A DNA stretch of 64,000 nt from an uncultured Bacilli bacterium (GCA_910589375.1 CAJUTK010000004.1:62001-126000); one strand, 5' to 3'; positions 32,610-41,876 are shown, counted from the stretch's first letter. Made by a program: numbers and translations. The notes: a model not told the origin generated them from the sequence alone.

Positions 32610-32663
32610 GTTTAAAAACATATATTATGTTATCCTAAAAGAGGATAAGGAGTGTGTTTAAAG

Positions 32664-33065
32664 TTGAATGATATCGTTTTAGAATTAGCGAATGTAACAA
32701 AAACTTATGGAAATGTAGTGGCTTTAAATCAAGTAAATTTAGCTTTAAAAAAGGGAAGTATTGTGGGACTTTTAGGACCTAATGGTAGTGGAAAGACAAC
32801 AATGCTAAAGCTTTTTATGAGGATTATTCGCCCACAATTAGGAAATATTAAAATTTGTGGTGTAGATATTGGGTATGAGACAAGAAAGTATATTTCTTTT
32901 ATGCCAGATAGAGAGTATTTATATGAGACCATGAAAGTAAGAGATGCTATAGAATATTATAAGGATATGTTTGAAGATTTTGATGTTAATAAAGCGTATA
33001 CTTTATGTCAAAAATTAGGACTTGCAGTCGATACAGATATCCCAAAATTATCAAGATGCAATTGA
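32664..33065 (+). pseudogene. Truncated ABC transporter ATPase
   Basis: The N-terminal half of a BcrA/YtrB-like ATPase is intact: LELANVTKTYGNVVALNQVNL, Walker A GPNGSGKTT and a Q-loop segment. It breaks off at DTDIPKLSRCN, where the family would continue into the signature (LSRGMKQRLxLA) and Walker B. The DNA then passes directly into the middle of a permease in another frame, so an internal deletion has removed the ATPase C-terminal half and the permease start. AAGGAG at 32647-32652 suggests TTG 32664 as the start. Without Walker B the product cannot hydrolyse ATP normally. Confidence 0.85.
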
Positions 33066-33678
33066 TAATACGTTAGGTGGGTCATTGACAGTAGCGTTTT
33101 CTATTATTTTAATGATTTCAGCGTTTGCTTCTTTCTTATATGGTACGAAAAGAACAATAGATACTTTTAAAAAACCAACTTTTTTATTAGAGAGTATGAT
33201 TCCAATACCAGCATCTAAGTTATTGTTAGCAAAATATATTATTGCGATTACTATGAACATTATTTATACTTTTATCTTTGTATTTGGAATTTTTTTAGTA
33301 ATAGCAGCAGTAGAAGAAAATATTTTAATTGAAATGCTAGGAGAGATAGGGGAGATTATTCTAGAGAATCCTGGATATTTATTCCGTATGTTTATTTCTA
33401 TGATTTGTTATTCAACAGCATTTACTTCGATTGTTACTACTGTATTTTGCTTCTTCAAAAGCAAACTTCCAAATAATAAAGCAATAGGAATCGTATCTTT
33501 TATCCTTGGATATTTTATCTTTGGAATGTTAATTAGTCTTTTTGGAGATTTACTGATAGATGTTTATGTTGGAGAATATATGGATTTTGTTGTTGATGGC
33601 TTTATGATTTTATTAATTGTATTAGGCTTTTTGGGTACTGTTCATTTGATAGAAAATAAGTTAGAAATCTATAGTTAG
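33022..33678 (+). pseudogene. ABC permease remnant fused to the truncated ATPase
   Basis: From about 33049 the frame reads as the second half of an ABC permease, with four to five membrane segments (FSIILMISAFASFLYG, IIYTFIFVFGIFLVIAA, SFILGYFIFGMLISLFG, GFMILLIVLGFLGTVHL). The first part of the protein is absent and the nearest start codons lie in ATPase DNA. It is the downstream half of the same deletion event. A 12-pair hairpin with a GAAA loop still terminates the locus at 33690-33726. Confidence 0.8.
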
Positions 33679-33689
33679 AAACTGTTTAT

Positions 33690-33727
33690 AAAATTAGTGG
33701 AGAAATCTACTAATTTTCTTTTTTTAA
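33690..33727 (+). terminator. Terminator after the ABC remnant
   Basis: AAAATTAGTGGA, GAAA, TCTACTAATTTT then C and T7 is a 12-pair stem (one G-U) with a GNRA loop. Confidence 0.88.
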
Positions 33728-33739
33728 GGGCTTCTTTTC

Positions 33740-33767
33740 TTGTAAATTTTTATTATTATGATATAAT
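33740..33767 (+). promoter_or_regulatory. Promoter of pyk
   Basis: TTGTAA (33740-33745), 16 bases and TATAAT (33762-33767) preceded by TG (extended -10). AGGTGAATAGT and ATG 33786 follow within 20 bases. Confidence 0.75.
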
Positions 33768-33785
33768 TGATAATAGGTGAATAGT

Positions 33786-35201
33786 ATGTTAAATAAGACT
33801 AAGGTTGTTGTTACAATAGGTCCTGCTACTATGGAAAAAGAACAAATAAAAAGATTGATGGTAGGAGGTATGGACGTGGCTCGCCTAAATATGAGTCACG
33901 CTAATTATAATTTTTGTAAAGATGTCATTGAAAAAATACAAGAATTAAATGAGGAGTTACATTTAAGCATTGCTACTATGATAGATTTGATGGGACCAGA
34001 AGTACGCACTGGTAAATTTGCAAATGGTGAAGCTTATTTCCGCAAGGGTGATAAAATTCGAATCTATATGGATGATATTACAGGAGATAGTACTAAATTC
34101 TCCGTTAATTACAGTGGTTTAATTAAAGATGTTAGTTATAATAATATTATTAAAGTAAAAGACGGTATGATGAGTTTTTTAGTTATTGATAAAAAGGATG
34201 ATTGTATTATCTGTGAGGTATTAACGGATGGTACTATTGAAAATAATCAAACTGTTTCAGTAGAAGGCATAAAACTCAACCTACCAAAAATGAATAATAA
34301 AGATGAAACAGATATTATTTTTGCACACAAAATGAATGTAGATTTTTTAGCACTTTCTTATGTTTGTACGCAAGAAGATGTTCTTGCTGTCAGTGATATT
34401 TTAATTGGACTAAAAAATGATCATATTGGTATTATTTCTAAAATAGAAACAGAGGAAGGCGTAAATAATTTAGATGAGATTATTCGTGTAAGTGATGGTA
34501 TCATGGTAGCACGCGGAGATTTAGGAGTAGATATTCCAATTGAAAGAATTCCAGGAGTTCAAAAGAAAATTATTGAGAAATGTCATAAGGCAGGAATTGT
34601 TAGTATCGTTGCAACTGAACTTTTATCTTCTATGGAAAAAACAGTACGTCCTACTCGTGCAGAAGTATCAGATGTTGCGAATGCTGTATTAGATGGTGCA
34701 GATGCGGTTATGCTAAGTAATGAGACGACTGTTGGTAAATATCCAATTGAAACTCTTGGCATGATGGAAAAAATTATAAATTCTGCTGAGAAAGATATTG
34801 ACTATTTAGAATTTATTAAAAATAAAGAATCTAATACTATGGATATTACTAGTATGATTTCTCATAGTGTTGTAGAGTGTGCTAGTAAACTAAATTGTTG
34901 TGCTATCATTGCTCCTACAATGAGTGGTTATACTGCTAGAAAAATGAGTAACTGCAGACCAAGTTGCCCTGTCATTGCAGTAAGTCCAAATGAATCTACA
35001 GTAAAATCTTTACAATTGCATTTTGCTGTTAATCCAGTATTGATTAATGACTTAAAAGATTTTGATAAAATTATAGAAGTATCTAAGAAAGTTACTTTTG
35101 AATTAATTTCTACACAACCTGGAGATCGCATTATTATAACAGGAGGGTATCCTTTCAAGGCTGTAAAGAGTACAAACTTTATGAAAATAGAAGAATTATA
35201 G
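33786..35201 (+). CDS. pyk: Pyruvate kinase
   Basis: Pyruvate kinase converts phosphoenolpyruvate and ADP to pyruvate and ATP. The 471-residue protein has TKVVVTIGPAT, GMDVARLNMSHA, MIDLMGPEVRTG, the catalytic Lys in ISKIETEEGV, and MVARGDLGVDIP. Small departures from consensus are Asp for Glu in GDLGVEIP, ATELLSSM for ATQMLDSM, and MLSNETT for MLSGETA. The extra C-terminal PEP-synthase-like domain of some Bacilli is absent. The in-frame GTG at 33777 lies in the ribosome site, so ATG 33786 is chosen. The GH31 gene follows 15 bases later. Confidence 0.95.
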   Translation: MLNKTKVVVTIGPATMEKEQIKRLMVGGMDVARLNMSHANYNFCKDVIEKIQELNEELHLSIATMIDLMGPEVRTGKFANGEAYFRKGDKIRIYMDDITGDSTKFSVNYSGLIKDVSYNNIIKVKDGMMSFLVIDKKDDCIICEVLTDGTIENNQTVSVEGIKLNLPKMNNKDETDIIFAHKMNVDFLALSYVCTQEDVLAVSDILIGLKNDHIGIISKIETEEGVNNLDEIIRVSDGIMVARGDLGVDIPIERIPGVQKKIIEKCHKAGIVSIVATELLSSMEKTVRPTRAEVSDVANAVLDGADAVMLSNETTVGKYPIETLGMMEKIINSAEKDIDYLEFIKNKESNTMDITSMISHSVVECASKLNCCAIIAPTMSGYTARKMSNCRPSCPVIAVSPNESTVKSLQLHFAVNPVLINDLKDFDKIIEVSKKVTFELISTQPGDRIIITGGYPFKAVKSTNFMKIEEL

Positions 35202-35216
35202 AAAAAGGGTGAGAAT

Positions 35217-37640
35217 ATGTATGATTTAGGAGATCAATTTGCCTTAGATTTAAGTAAGTCTAGAGCGAATCCTTATAGTGTACTAGTAGGAGAAAAATTT
35301 CGAATTTCTGTTTTAACGGAGAGGCTTGTTCGTTTAGAGTATAATGAGGCAGGAATTTTTGAAGATAGACCTACGGAATTAGTATTATGTAGAAATTTTC
35401 CTCAAGTAGATTTTCAAGTTGCAGATAATGGCGCTTCTATTGTAGTAACGACAAAATATTTTACATTAACGTATGTAAAAAATGCTCCATTTAGAGGTAC
35501 AAATGTAAATAAATCAATTAATTTAAGAGTGGAATTAAACAATACTGACCGTGTTTGGTATTATGGCCATCCAGAAGCTAGAAATTTTATGGCCCCAGTT
35601 TTGCAAGTAACAGATAGCAAAGAAGAAGATAATCGTTATAATATGAAAGGATTATATTCTGTTGATGGATTTGCTACTATTGATGATTCTACTACAAAAG
35701 TATTTAATGCTCGTGGTAACTGTTTACAAAGAGAAAATCCAGGAATTGATCTTTATTTATTTATGTATTTTCAAGATTTTACTTTAGCGCTTAAAGACTA
35801 TTTCATGCTAACGGGATATCCTGCATTGATTCCAAGATATGCGTTAGGAAACTGGTGGAGTAGAAATGATAGTTATACAGAAGAAGGATTAGAAGACTTA
35901 ATCAAAGAATTTGATAGAAATGAAATTCCAATGTCTATCATTATGCTAGATAAAGACTGGCATATTCGTTTAAAAGAGGGAGATAATCATTTAAAAACAG
36001 GATTTACTTTTAATGGTGAATATATTCAAAACCCAACTAAATTAGTTGAGTTAATGCACTCTAAAGGAATCCGTATTGGATTAAATATTAATCCAGTAGA
36101 AGGTTTTTATCCAATTGATGCTTATTATGAAGAAGCTAAAAAATATTTGCAACCGCTTCCAAATGGGGTAATTCCTTTTAACGTTTATGATCCAAAAACA
36201 GTAGATGTATATTTAAAAGTATTTATTCATCCATTAGATAAATTTGGAGTAGATTTCTTTTGGGTAGATTGGTATGATCAGAATCAATTAGAAGAATTAA
36301 CTCTTTTAAAGCATTATCATTTTTATGATATGATGAGAGATTATAAACGTAGACCTATGGTATATGGTTATAATGGTACAATAGCTGCACATCGCTATCC
36401 AGTTTTATATGCTGGAAAATCAACAGTAAGCTGGAATACTTTGAAAGCAATCCCATTCTTTAATGGTAAAGCTACAAACTTAGGTGTTAGTTGGTGGAGT
36501 CACGATATAGGAGGCTTCTTCTATGGTACAGAGGATAGTGAGTTGTATACACGTTATGTTCAGTTAGGAACATTCTCACCAATCTTGAAGTTAAGTGCAG
36601 ATGTTGGGCGTTTTTATAAAAGAGAGCCATGGCGTTGGGATAAGAGAACTTATGAGATTGCAAAAGATTATTTGCAATTACGTCATCGTTTGATTCCATA
36701 TTTATATTCAGAGGCTTATAAGTACTATAAGTATGGAATACCTCTAATTCAGCCAATTTATTATCGTTATCCAGAATTATATGATGATGGATTGTATCGT
36801 AATGAATATTATTTTGGAAGTCAGTTCTTTGTGTGCCCAATTACGAAGAAAAAAGAAATGGTTATGAATCGTGTTATTCAGAAATTCTTTTTACCTGAAG
36901 GAACTTGGTATGACTTTGTAACGGGAAAGAAATTCCCAGGTGGTAAAAAGTATGTATCTTTCTTTAGGGATCAAGATTATCCAGTATTCGCAAAAGCAGG
37001 AGCTATCATTCCAATGTCTAATAATCCAGACTTAAATGATACTACTCCTCCAAAAGATTTAGAAATACAAATTTTTCCAGGACAGAGTAATAACTATCGT
37101 ATGTATGAAGATGATGGAACTACCGATTTATACTTAAAAGGATATTATTTACTAAGTTTAATTGATTATAATTATTTGCCAAATAACTATACAGTAATTA
37201 TTAGACCGATTGAAGGAAAAACAGGTATTATTCCTGATGAGAGAAATTATAAAATCCGTTTTAGAAATACAAAAAAGTCAGAAGATGTTACCGCATTCGT
37301 AAGAGATGTAAAAATAGAGTGTGAGACATACACGGAGGGGCCAGACTTTATTGTTGAAGTGAAAGATGCTCCAACATCTCAGCAATTAACAATTAACTGT
37401 AAGGGTAAAGATATTGAAATAGATGCTGTTCGTATCGTTATGGAGGAAATTGAATCCATTATTAGTGATATTCCAATTCCAACGAAACAAAAAGAACAAA
37501 TCTATGAATTATTTATGAGTGAAGAACCAGTTAATAAAAAGAGAATTGCGATGCGTAAACTAGGACAAGGAAGAGGCGGATTAGAGACAAAATATGTTCA
37601 ATTATTTATAAAATTACTTGAATATATCGCACAATTGTAA
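35217..37640 (+). CDS. Glycoside hydrolase family 31 (alpha-glucosidase-like)
   Basis: GH31 enzymes cleave alpha-glucosidic and related bonds. The 807-residue protein has an N-terminal beta-sandwich, then a barrel with IPRYALGNWWSRNDSYTEEG, EIPMSIIMLDKDWH, GVDFFWVDWYDQNQ at the nucleophile strand, GVSWWSHDIGGFF (acid/base region) and FSPILKLSADVGR, then C-terminal beta domains. The usual WxDMNE is replaced by WVDWYDQ, a form seen in some GH31 subfamilies, so substrate may differ from maltose. No signal peptide is present, so it works in the cytoplasm. Coupling with pyk suggests use of imported oligosaccharides for glycolysis. Confidence 0.9.
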   Translation: MYDLGDQFALDLSKSRANPYSVLVGEKFRISVLTERLVRLEYNEAGIFEDRPTELVLCRNFPQVDFQVADNGASIVVTTKYFTLTYVKNAPFRGTNVNKSINLRVELNNTDRVWYYGHPEARNFMAPVLQVTDSKEEDNRYNMKGLYSVDGFATIDDSTTKVFNARGNCLQRENPGIDLYLFMYFQDFTLALKDYFMLTGYPALIPRYALGNWWSRNDSYTEEGLEDLIKEFDRNEIPMSIIMLDKDWHIRLKEGDNHLKTGFTFNGEYIQNPTKLVELMHSKGIRIGLNINPVEGFYPIDAYYEEAKKYLQPLPNGVIPFNVYDPKTVDVYLKVFIHPLDKFGVDFFWVDWYDQNQLEELTLLKHYHFYDMMRDYKRRPMVYGYNGTIAAHRYPVLYAGKSTVSWNTLKAIPFFNGKATNLGVSWWSHDIGGFFYGTEDSELYTRYVQLGTFSPILKLSADVGRFYKREPWRWDKRTYEIAKDYLQLRHRLIPYLYSEAYKYYKYGIPLIQPIYYRYPELYDDGLYRNEYYFGSQFFVCPITKKKEMVMNRVIQKFFLPEGTWYDFVTGKKFPGGKKYVSFFRDQDYPVFAKAGAIIPMSNNPDLNDTTPPKDLEIQIFPGQSNNYRMYEDDGTTDLYLKGYYLLSLIDYNYLPNNYTVIIRPIEGKTGIIPDERNYKIRFRNTKKSEDVTAFVRDVKIECETYTEGPDFIVEVKDAPTSQQLTINCKGKDIEIDAVRIVMEEIESIISDIPIPTKQKEQIYELFMSEEPVNKKRIAMRKLGQGRGGLETKYVQLFIKLLEYIAQL

Positions 37641-37646
37641 TATAAT
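37618..37646 (+). promoter_or_regulatory. Promoter of the T-box/leuS operon
   Basis: TTGAAT (37618-37623), 17 bases, TATAAT (37641-37646) overlaps the last codons of the GH31 gene. Confidence 0.8.
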
Positions 37647-37652
37647 ATTAGT

Positions 37653-37857
37653 CATAAAGCGACGAAAAAGAGTAGTAGTAGGCAAAAATCTATAGAGAGA
37701 AAGTGGTTGGTGAAAACTTTTGATGGATGACTATGAACTTGCTTTGGAGCTTCCTAAATGGACGTTATCTGCGTTAAAGATTTAAGTGCATAATAGAAGT
37801 ATTATGAAGAAGGGTGGTACCGCGACTATTCGTCCCTTCATCATGATACTTTTTTTG
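37653..37857 (+). promoter_or_regulatory. Leucine-specific T-box riboswitch with terminator
   Basis: The T-box sequence AAGGGTGGTACCGCG is at 37810-37824. The leader starts with GCGACGAAAAAGAGTAGTA, has AGAGAG and GGTTGGTGAAAA, and the specifier region reads GAA-CTT-GCTTTGGAGC, matching the Leu (CUN) layout of leuS leaders. The terminator is 37798-37814 paired with 37834-37850 plus T7; the antiterminator uses the T-box. Uncharged tRNA-Leu should permit transcription into the membrane gene and leuS. Confidence 0.95.
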
Positions 37858-37871
37858 TTGGTAGGAGGATT

Positions 37872-38246
37872 ATGAGAGAGTTACTGTTATGGTTAGGAAT
37901 GTTTGTCCTGATCTACTTATTCTATGAATTATTTGTTATTAGAAAAGAAAAAGTATTAGAGAATATGAAAGAAGGAAAAGAGTTATCTTTGCTTTCTAAA
38001 AAGTATAAATTAGATTATAGTAAGATTAATATGAAAGAGTTGGTAAGACTAATTGCGCTTTCAAATGCATTTATTATATCAACAGTAGTGACACTAGTCT
38101 GTCTATTACAGAATTGGATTAGTAATTTTCTACTTTGGATGATAGCTGTATTAGTAGTAGGATTACTTCTTTTAATACCATCTATATTAATTATCTATAC
38201 AAGAATTGGTCGTTATTATCAAAAGAAACAAGGAGGAGAAAAATAA
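37872..38246 (+). CDS. Small membrane protein in the leuS operon (124 aa)
   Basis: Three hydrophobic segments (about residues 3-22, 60-82 and 87-110) enclose a charged cytoplasmic loop with KEGKELSLLSKKYKLDYSKINMKEL. I do not recognise the family. It lies between the leucine T-box and leuS, so it should be induced by leucine starvation. Its stop overlaps the leuS start as TAATG, implying translational coupling. GTAGGAGG precedes the ATG. A transport, protease-regulating or membrane-stress role is possible but there is no motif evidence. Confidence 0.8.
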   Translation: MRELLLWLGMFVLIYLFYELFVIRKEKVLENMKEGKELSLLSKKYKLDYSKINMKELVRLIALSNAFIISTVVTLVCLLQNWISNFLLWMIAVLVVGLLLLIPSILIIYTRIGRYYQKKQGGEK

Positions 38247-41089
38247 TGCAATATGATTTTAAAAAGATAGAAGAAAAATGGCAAAAATATTGGGAAGACC
38301 ATAAAACATTTGAAGCGAAAAATGGAAGTGAGAAGGATCCATACTACGTATTAGTAGAATTTCCTTATCCATCAGGATCTGGATTACACGTAGGACATGT
38401 TAGAAGTTATACTGCTCAAGATGCTTTAGCACGTATGAAAAGAATGCAGGGACTAAATGTACTTTATCCAATGGGATGGGATGCTTTTGGAGCACCTGCA
38501 GAACAATATGCGATTAAGAACCATATTCATCCAAAAGATGCAGTACGTGAAAATATTAAGACTTTTAAAGGACAAATGCAAAAGTTAGGATTCTCTTTTG
38601 ATTGGAGTAGAGAATTTTCAACAACAGATCCAGAATACTATAAATGGACACAGTGGCAGTTCTTACAATTCTATAAACATGGAATGGCTTATAAGGATAC
38701 AATTCCAGTAAACTGGTGTCCAACTTGTAAATCTGTATTATCCAATGAGGATGCAGCAGGAGGAGTATGTGAAAGATGTGGTTCCTCTGTTGTTCAAAAA
38801 GAAAAATCACAGTGGATGTTAAGAATGGGTGACTATGCTGAAGATTTACTTCAGGGATTAGAGGATACCAACTTTGCTGAAAAAGTAAAATTAGGGCAGA
38901 TTAACTGGATTGGAAAATCAGTAGGTGCTCATGTTAACTTTAAAATAGACGGACATGAGGATAAAGCATTTACAGTATTTACTACACGTTGTGATACTTT
39001 ATATGGTGCAACATACTGTGTACTTGCTCCAGAACATGCTTATGTGGATGAGATTACAACGCCAGATAAAAAAGAAGAAGTTGAAAACTATAAAAAAGCA
39101 TGTGCTTTAAAAAATGATATGGAAAGAACAGAATTAAACAAAGAAAAGACTGGTGTATTTACTGGTGCTTATGCCATTAATCCTGTAAATGGAGTTAAAA
39201 TTCCTATCTATATCAGTGATTATGTTTTAGCAAGTTATGGAACAGGAGCTATTATGGCAGTACCTGCTCATGATGATAGAGATTATGAATTTGCTAAAAA
39301 GTTTAATATTCCAATTATTCAAGTTATCGCTAAAAACTTTGTAGGTAGTGGAGATTCTACAATCCGTCCAGATAAGAAGATGACAGAAAGAAAAGTCGTA
39401 AATGCTCTTATTAAACATCCAACAGAAGATAAATATTTATGTGTACATAATAAGAAATTTAATTGGATTAATTTTGTCATGGGTGGTATTGAAGGAGAGG
39501 AAACTCCTACTGAAGCAGGTATTCGTGAAGTAATAGAAGAAACAGGATATACAGATATCACCATTGATAAAGAAATGGAATTTATATACTTTGATAACTT
39601 CTATGCCGCTCATAAAGATGTCAATCGTCATATCACTTGTCACACAATTGTTGGTAAATTAAATAGTTTAGCTGTTGAAGAACGTGCAGAAGAAGAAAAA
39701 GAAATTGCCGATGTTATGTGGATTCCTAAAGAAGAATTATTAACGAAATTAACAAGTGAAGCTCATAAATATGATGCTACTAGATTAATTGAAGGAGAAG
39801 GTGCTTTAACAGATGATGGCGTTCATATTCATTCTGAAGTTTTAGATGGTATGAATAAGGAAGATGCTATTCATACAATGCTTACTTGGTTAGAAGAACA
39901 TCACTGTGGAGAAAAGAAAGTAAACTATAAGATGAGAGATTGGATTTTCTCAAGACAGAGATTCTGGGGAGAACCAATTCCTATGATAGACTGTCCAAAA
40001 TGTGGATGGGTTCCAATGAAAGAAGAAGATTTACCACTTCTATTACCTGATGTAGCTGAATATGAACCAACGGAAAATGGGGAAAGTCCACTTGCTAATA
40101 TTACAGATTGGGTAAATACTACTTGTCCATGTTGTGGAGGACCTGCTAGAAGAGAGACTGATACAATGCCTAACTGGGCTGGTTCTAGTTGGTACTTCTT
40201 AAGATTTATGGATCCTCATAATGATAAAGAATTTACTGGTATGGATGCTATGAAATATTGGAAACGAGTAGACTGGTATAATGGTGGTATGGAACATACT
40301 GCAAGACATTTACTATACGCCAGATTCTGGGTACAATTCTTATATAATATTGGTTTAGTTCCTAGTAAAGAAATGATATGGACTCGTGTAAGTCATGGTA
40401 TGATATTAGGTTCTAATGGCGAGAAGATGAGTAAATCAAAAGGAAATGTTATTAATCCAGATGATATCGTAAAAGAAATGGGTGCCGATGCTCTCCGTAC
40501 TTATGAGATGTTTATAGGAGATTATGAGCATGAAGCATCATGGTCTACAAATGGTCTTAAAGGATGTAAAAAATTCTTGGATCGTATTTGGAGATTACAA
40601 GAGAAATTAAATGATAAAGAAGGGTTTACAAAAGAAACTTTGGTACATCAGACGATAAAGAAAGTAACCAATGATTTAACTAGTTTAAAATATAATACGG
40701 CTGTATCTGCTTTGATGATTTTCTTAAACGAAATAGAAAAAGAAGAATCTATTACAAAAGAAGATTTACGAGTATTAATTCATTTACTAAATCCAATTGC
40801 CCCTCATATGACAGAAGAAATCAATGAAAACTGTAAACTTGGAAATATGTTAGCAATCTCTCCATGGCCAACTTATGATGATGAAAAGACAGTAGAGGAT
40901 AGTTACGAAATGGTTGTTCAAGTAAATGGAAAAGTAAGAGGTAAAATTACTGTTAATACTAATGCAACAGAAGAAGAAATGAAAGAACTTGCAAAATCTA
41001 TTGAAAATGTTAAGACATATTTAGATGGACATGAAGTAGTAAAGATGATTGTAATTCCTAAGAAATTAGTAAATATTGTAATTAAATAA
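38246..41089 (+). CDS. leuS: Leucyl-tRNA synthetase with inserted Nudix domain
   Basis: LeuRS charges tRNA-Leu. The 947-residue protein has the HIGH-type motif SGLHVGH (about 45-51), a zinc-like CPTC...CERC, the editing (CP1) domain with FTTRCDTLYGATYC and AVPAHDDRDYEFA, the second half DWIFSRQRFWGEP, KMSKSKGN and a C-terminal VNGKVRGK domain. An extra segment of about 150 residues (366-515) interrupts the editing domain and contains a full Nudix box. AGGAGG precedes ATG 38246; the frame is open further upstream but overlaps the preceding gene. The operon is controlled by a leucine T-box. A strong hairpin follows. Confidence 0.96.
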   Translation: MQYDFKKIEEKWQKYWEDHKTFEAKNGSEKDPYYVLVEFPYPSGSGLHVGHVRSYTAQDALARMKRMQGLNVLYPMGWDAFGAPAEQYAIKNHIHPKDAVRENIKTFKGQMQKLGFSFDWSREFSTTDPEYYKWTQWQFLQFYKHGMAYKDTIPVNWCPTCKSVLSNEDAAGGVCERCGSSVVQKEKSQWMLRMGDYAEDLLQGLEDTNFAEKVKLGQINWIGKSVGAHVNFKIDGHEDKAFTVFTTRCDTLYGATYCVLAPEHAYVDEITTPDKKEEVENYKKACALKNDMERTELNKEKTGVFTGAYAINPVNGVKIPIYISDYVLASYGTGAIMAVPAHDDRDYEFAKKFNIPIIQVIAKNFVGSGDSTIRPDKKMTERKVVNALIKHPTEDKYLCVHNKKFNWINFVMGGIEGEETPTEAGIREVIEETGYTDITIDKEMEFIYFDNFYAAHKDVNRHITCHTIVGKLNSLAVEERAEEEKEIADVMWIPKEELLTKLTSEAHKYDATRLIEGEGALTDDGVHIHSEVLDGMNKEDAIHTMLTWLEEHHCGEKKVNYKMRDWIFSRQRFWGEPIPMIDCPKCGWVPMKEEDLPLLLPDVAEYEPTENGESPLANITDWVNTTCPCCGGPARRETDTMPNWAGSSWYFLRFMDPHNDKEFTGMDAMKYWKRVDWYNGGMEHTARHLLYARFWVQFLYNIGLVPSKEMIWTRVSHGMILGSNGEKMSKSKGNVINPDDIVKEMGADALRTYEMFIGDYEHEASWSTNGLKGCKKFLDRIWRLQEKLNDKEGFTKETLVHQTIKKVTNDLTSLKYNTAVSALMIFLNEIEKEESITKEDLRVLIHLLNPIAPHMTEEINENCKLGNMLAISPWPTYDDEKTVEDSYEMVVQVNGKVRGKITVNTNATEEEMKELAKSIENVKTYLDGHEVVKMIVIPKKLVNIVIK
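39341..39790 (+). other. Nudix hydrolase domain embedded in LeuRS
   Basis: LeuRS residues about 366-515 show the Nudix box G-x5-E-x7-REU-x-EE-x-GU exactly: Gly413, Glu419, Arg427-Glu428, Glu431-Glu432, Gly434, Tyr435. Before it is a strand ERKVVNALIKHP and after it FDNFYAAHKDVNRHITCHTIVGKL and ADVMWIPKEEL, as in stand-alone Nudix enzymes. It sits between IPIIQVI and GVHIHSEVLDGMN, which are adjacent in ordinary LeuRS. The acidic residues are complete, so it may be active. Confidence 0.93.
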
Positions 41090-41117
41090 AAAAAGAGGAC
41101 AATTTGTCCTTTTTTTA
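41088..41117 (+). terminator. Terminator after leuS
   Basis: GAGGACA, ATT, TGTCC plus T7 follows the stop codon. Confidence 0.8.
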
Positions 41118-41162
41118 ATTACTTTTTGAAAAAAGTATGATAAGATAATAATAGGTGATAGT

Positions 41163-41825
41163 ATGAGTAAGGACAATGAAAAAGAGATTAAGGAAAAGAA
41201 AAAAAATAATCAAGAGGAGAAGAAGATTGAAAAAAAATCTACAGTAAAAGAAGAAAAAAATAATACTAAAAAAGAAGATAGTAAAAAGAAAAGTGTTAAA
41301 AAAGTCGTACATAAAAAAATAAAGAAAAAGGATTCTTCTAACGAAAATATAGAAGTAGTAACAAAAGATAGTGAACTTCATGAAAAATTTCAAGTGCTAG
41401 GAAGTTATCTTTTAGGAAAGTTAAAAGAGTATCGTTATGTATTTTTATTAGATATAATTGTCTTTCTATTATTATTTTTCTTAATACCAAAGGTTATTTT
41501 TGAAGTAAGTGCTGTAGTTTGGATGACTGCATTTGTGGTTTTCACAGTTTTACCAACTATTGGTATTTATGGAATGAATAAATTTAGAGATAAGCAAATT
41601 TTATTTAGTTTTTTCTTTATTTATCTTTTGATATTACTATTTTTAAGTAAATTTACAATTATTGAACTATATGGAATAACATCACAGGGAACATTAGATC
41701 ATACCCCAGCATGGTTAGATGCTGTGTTTGTTACTTGCATTATTGTATTTTTTCAATATATTGGTATATTAATTGTGAATGTATTTAAGACTTTTGGCGG
41801 AAATAATAAAAAAGTAAAAAAATAA
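41163..41825 (+). CDS. Membrane protein with Lys-rich N terminus (220 aa)
   Basis: The first 70 residues are almost entirely Lys, Glu, Asn and Ser and are likely disordered. Four hydrophobic segments follow (about 93-112, 115-138, 145-163 and 188-210). No catalytic motif is visible and I do not recognise the family. The compact TAATAATAGGTGATAGTATG arrangement gives the start. It is between the leuS terminator and the adhesin gene, from which it is separated by about 50 bases without an evident terminator. Confidence 0.7.
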   Translation: MSKDNEKEIKEKKKNNQEEKKIEKKSTVKEEKNNTKKEDSKKKSVKKVVHKKIKKKDSSNENIEVVTKDSELHEKFQVLGSYLLGKLKEYRYVFLLDIIVFLLLFFLIPKVIFEVSAVVWMTAFVVFTVLPTIGIYGMNKFRDKQILFSFFFIYLLILLFLSKFTIIELYGITSQGTLDHTPAWLDAVFVTCIIVFFQYIGILIVNVFKTFGGNNKKVKK

Positions 41826-41876
41826 AAAGGAATAGAGAGAGAAATCAATAACAATTATAGTAGAGGAGGAATTACT

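Noticed and set aside
39227..39643. Overlapping antisense ORFs in the LeuRS insert
   Set aside because: They lack ribosome sites and the sense strand is a coherent Nudix domain in frame with LeuRS.
41115..41393. Minus-strand 92-codon ORF opposite a Lys-rich gene
   Set aside because: Poly-Phe/Leu sequence is the expected shadow of AAA/AAG-rich coding DNA.
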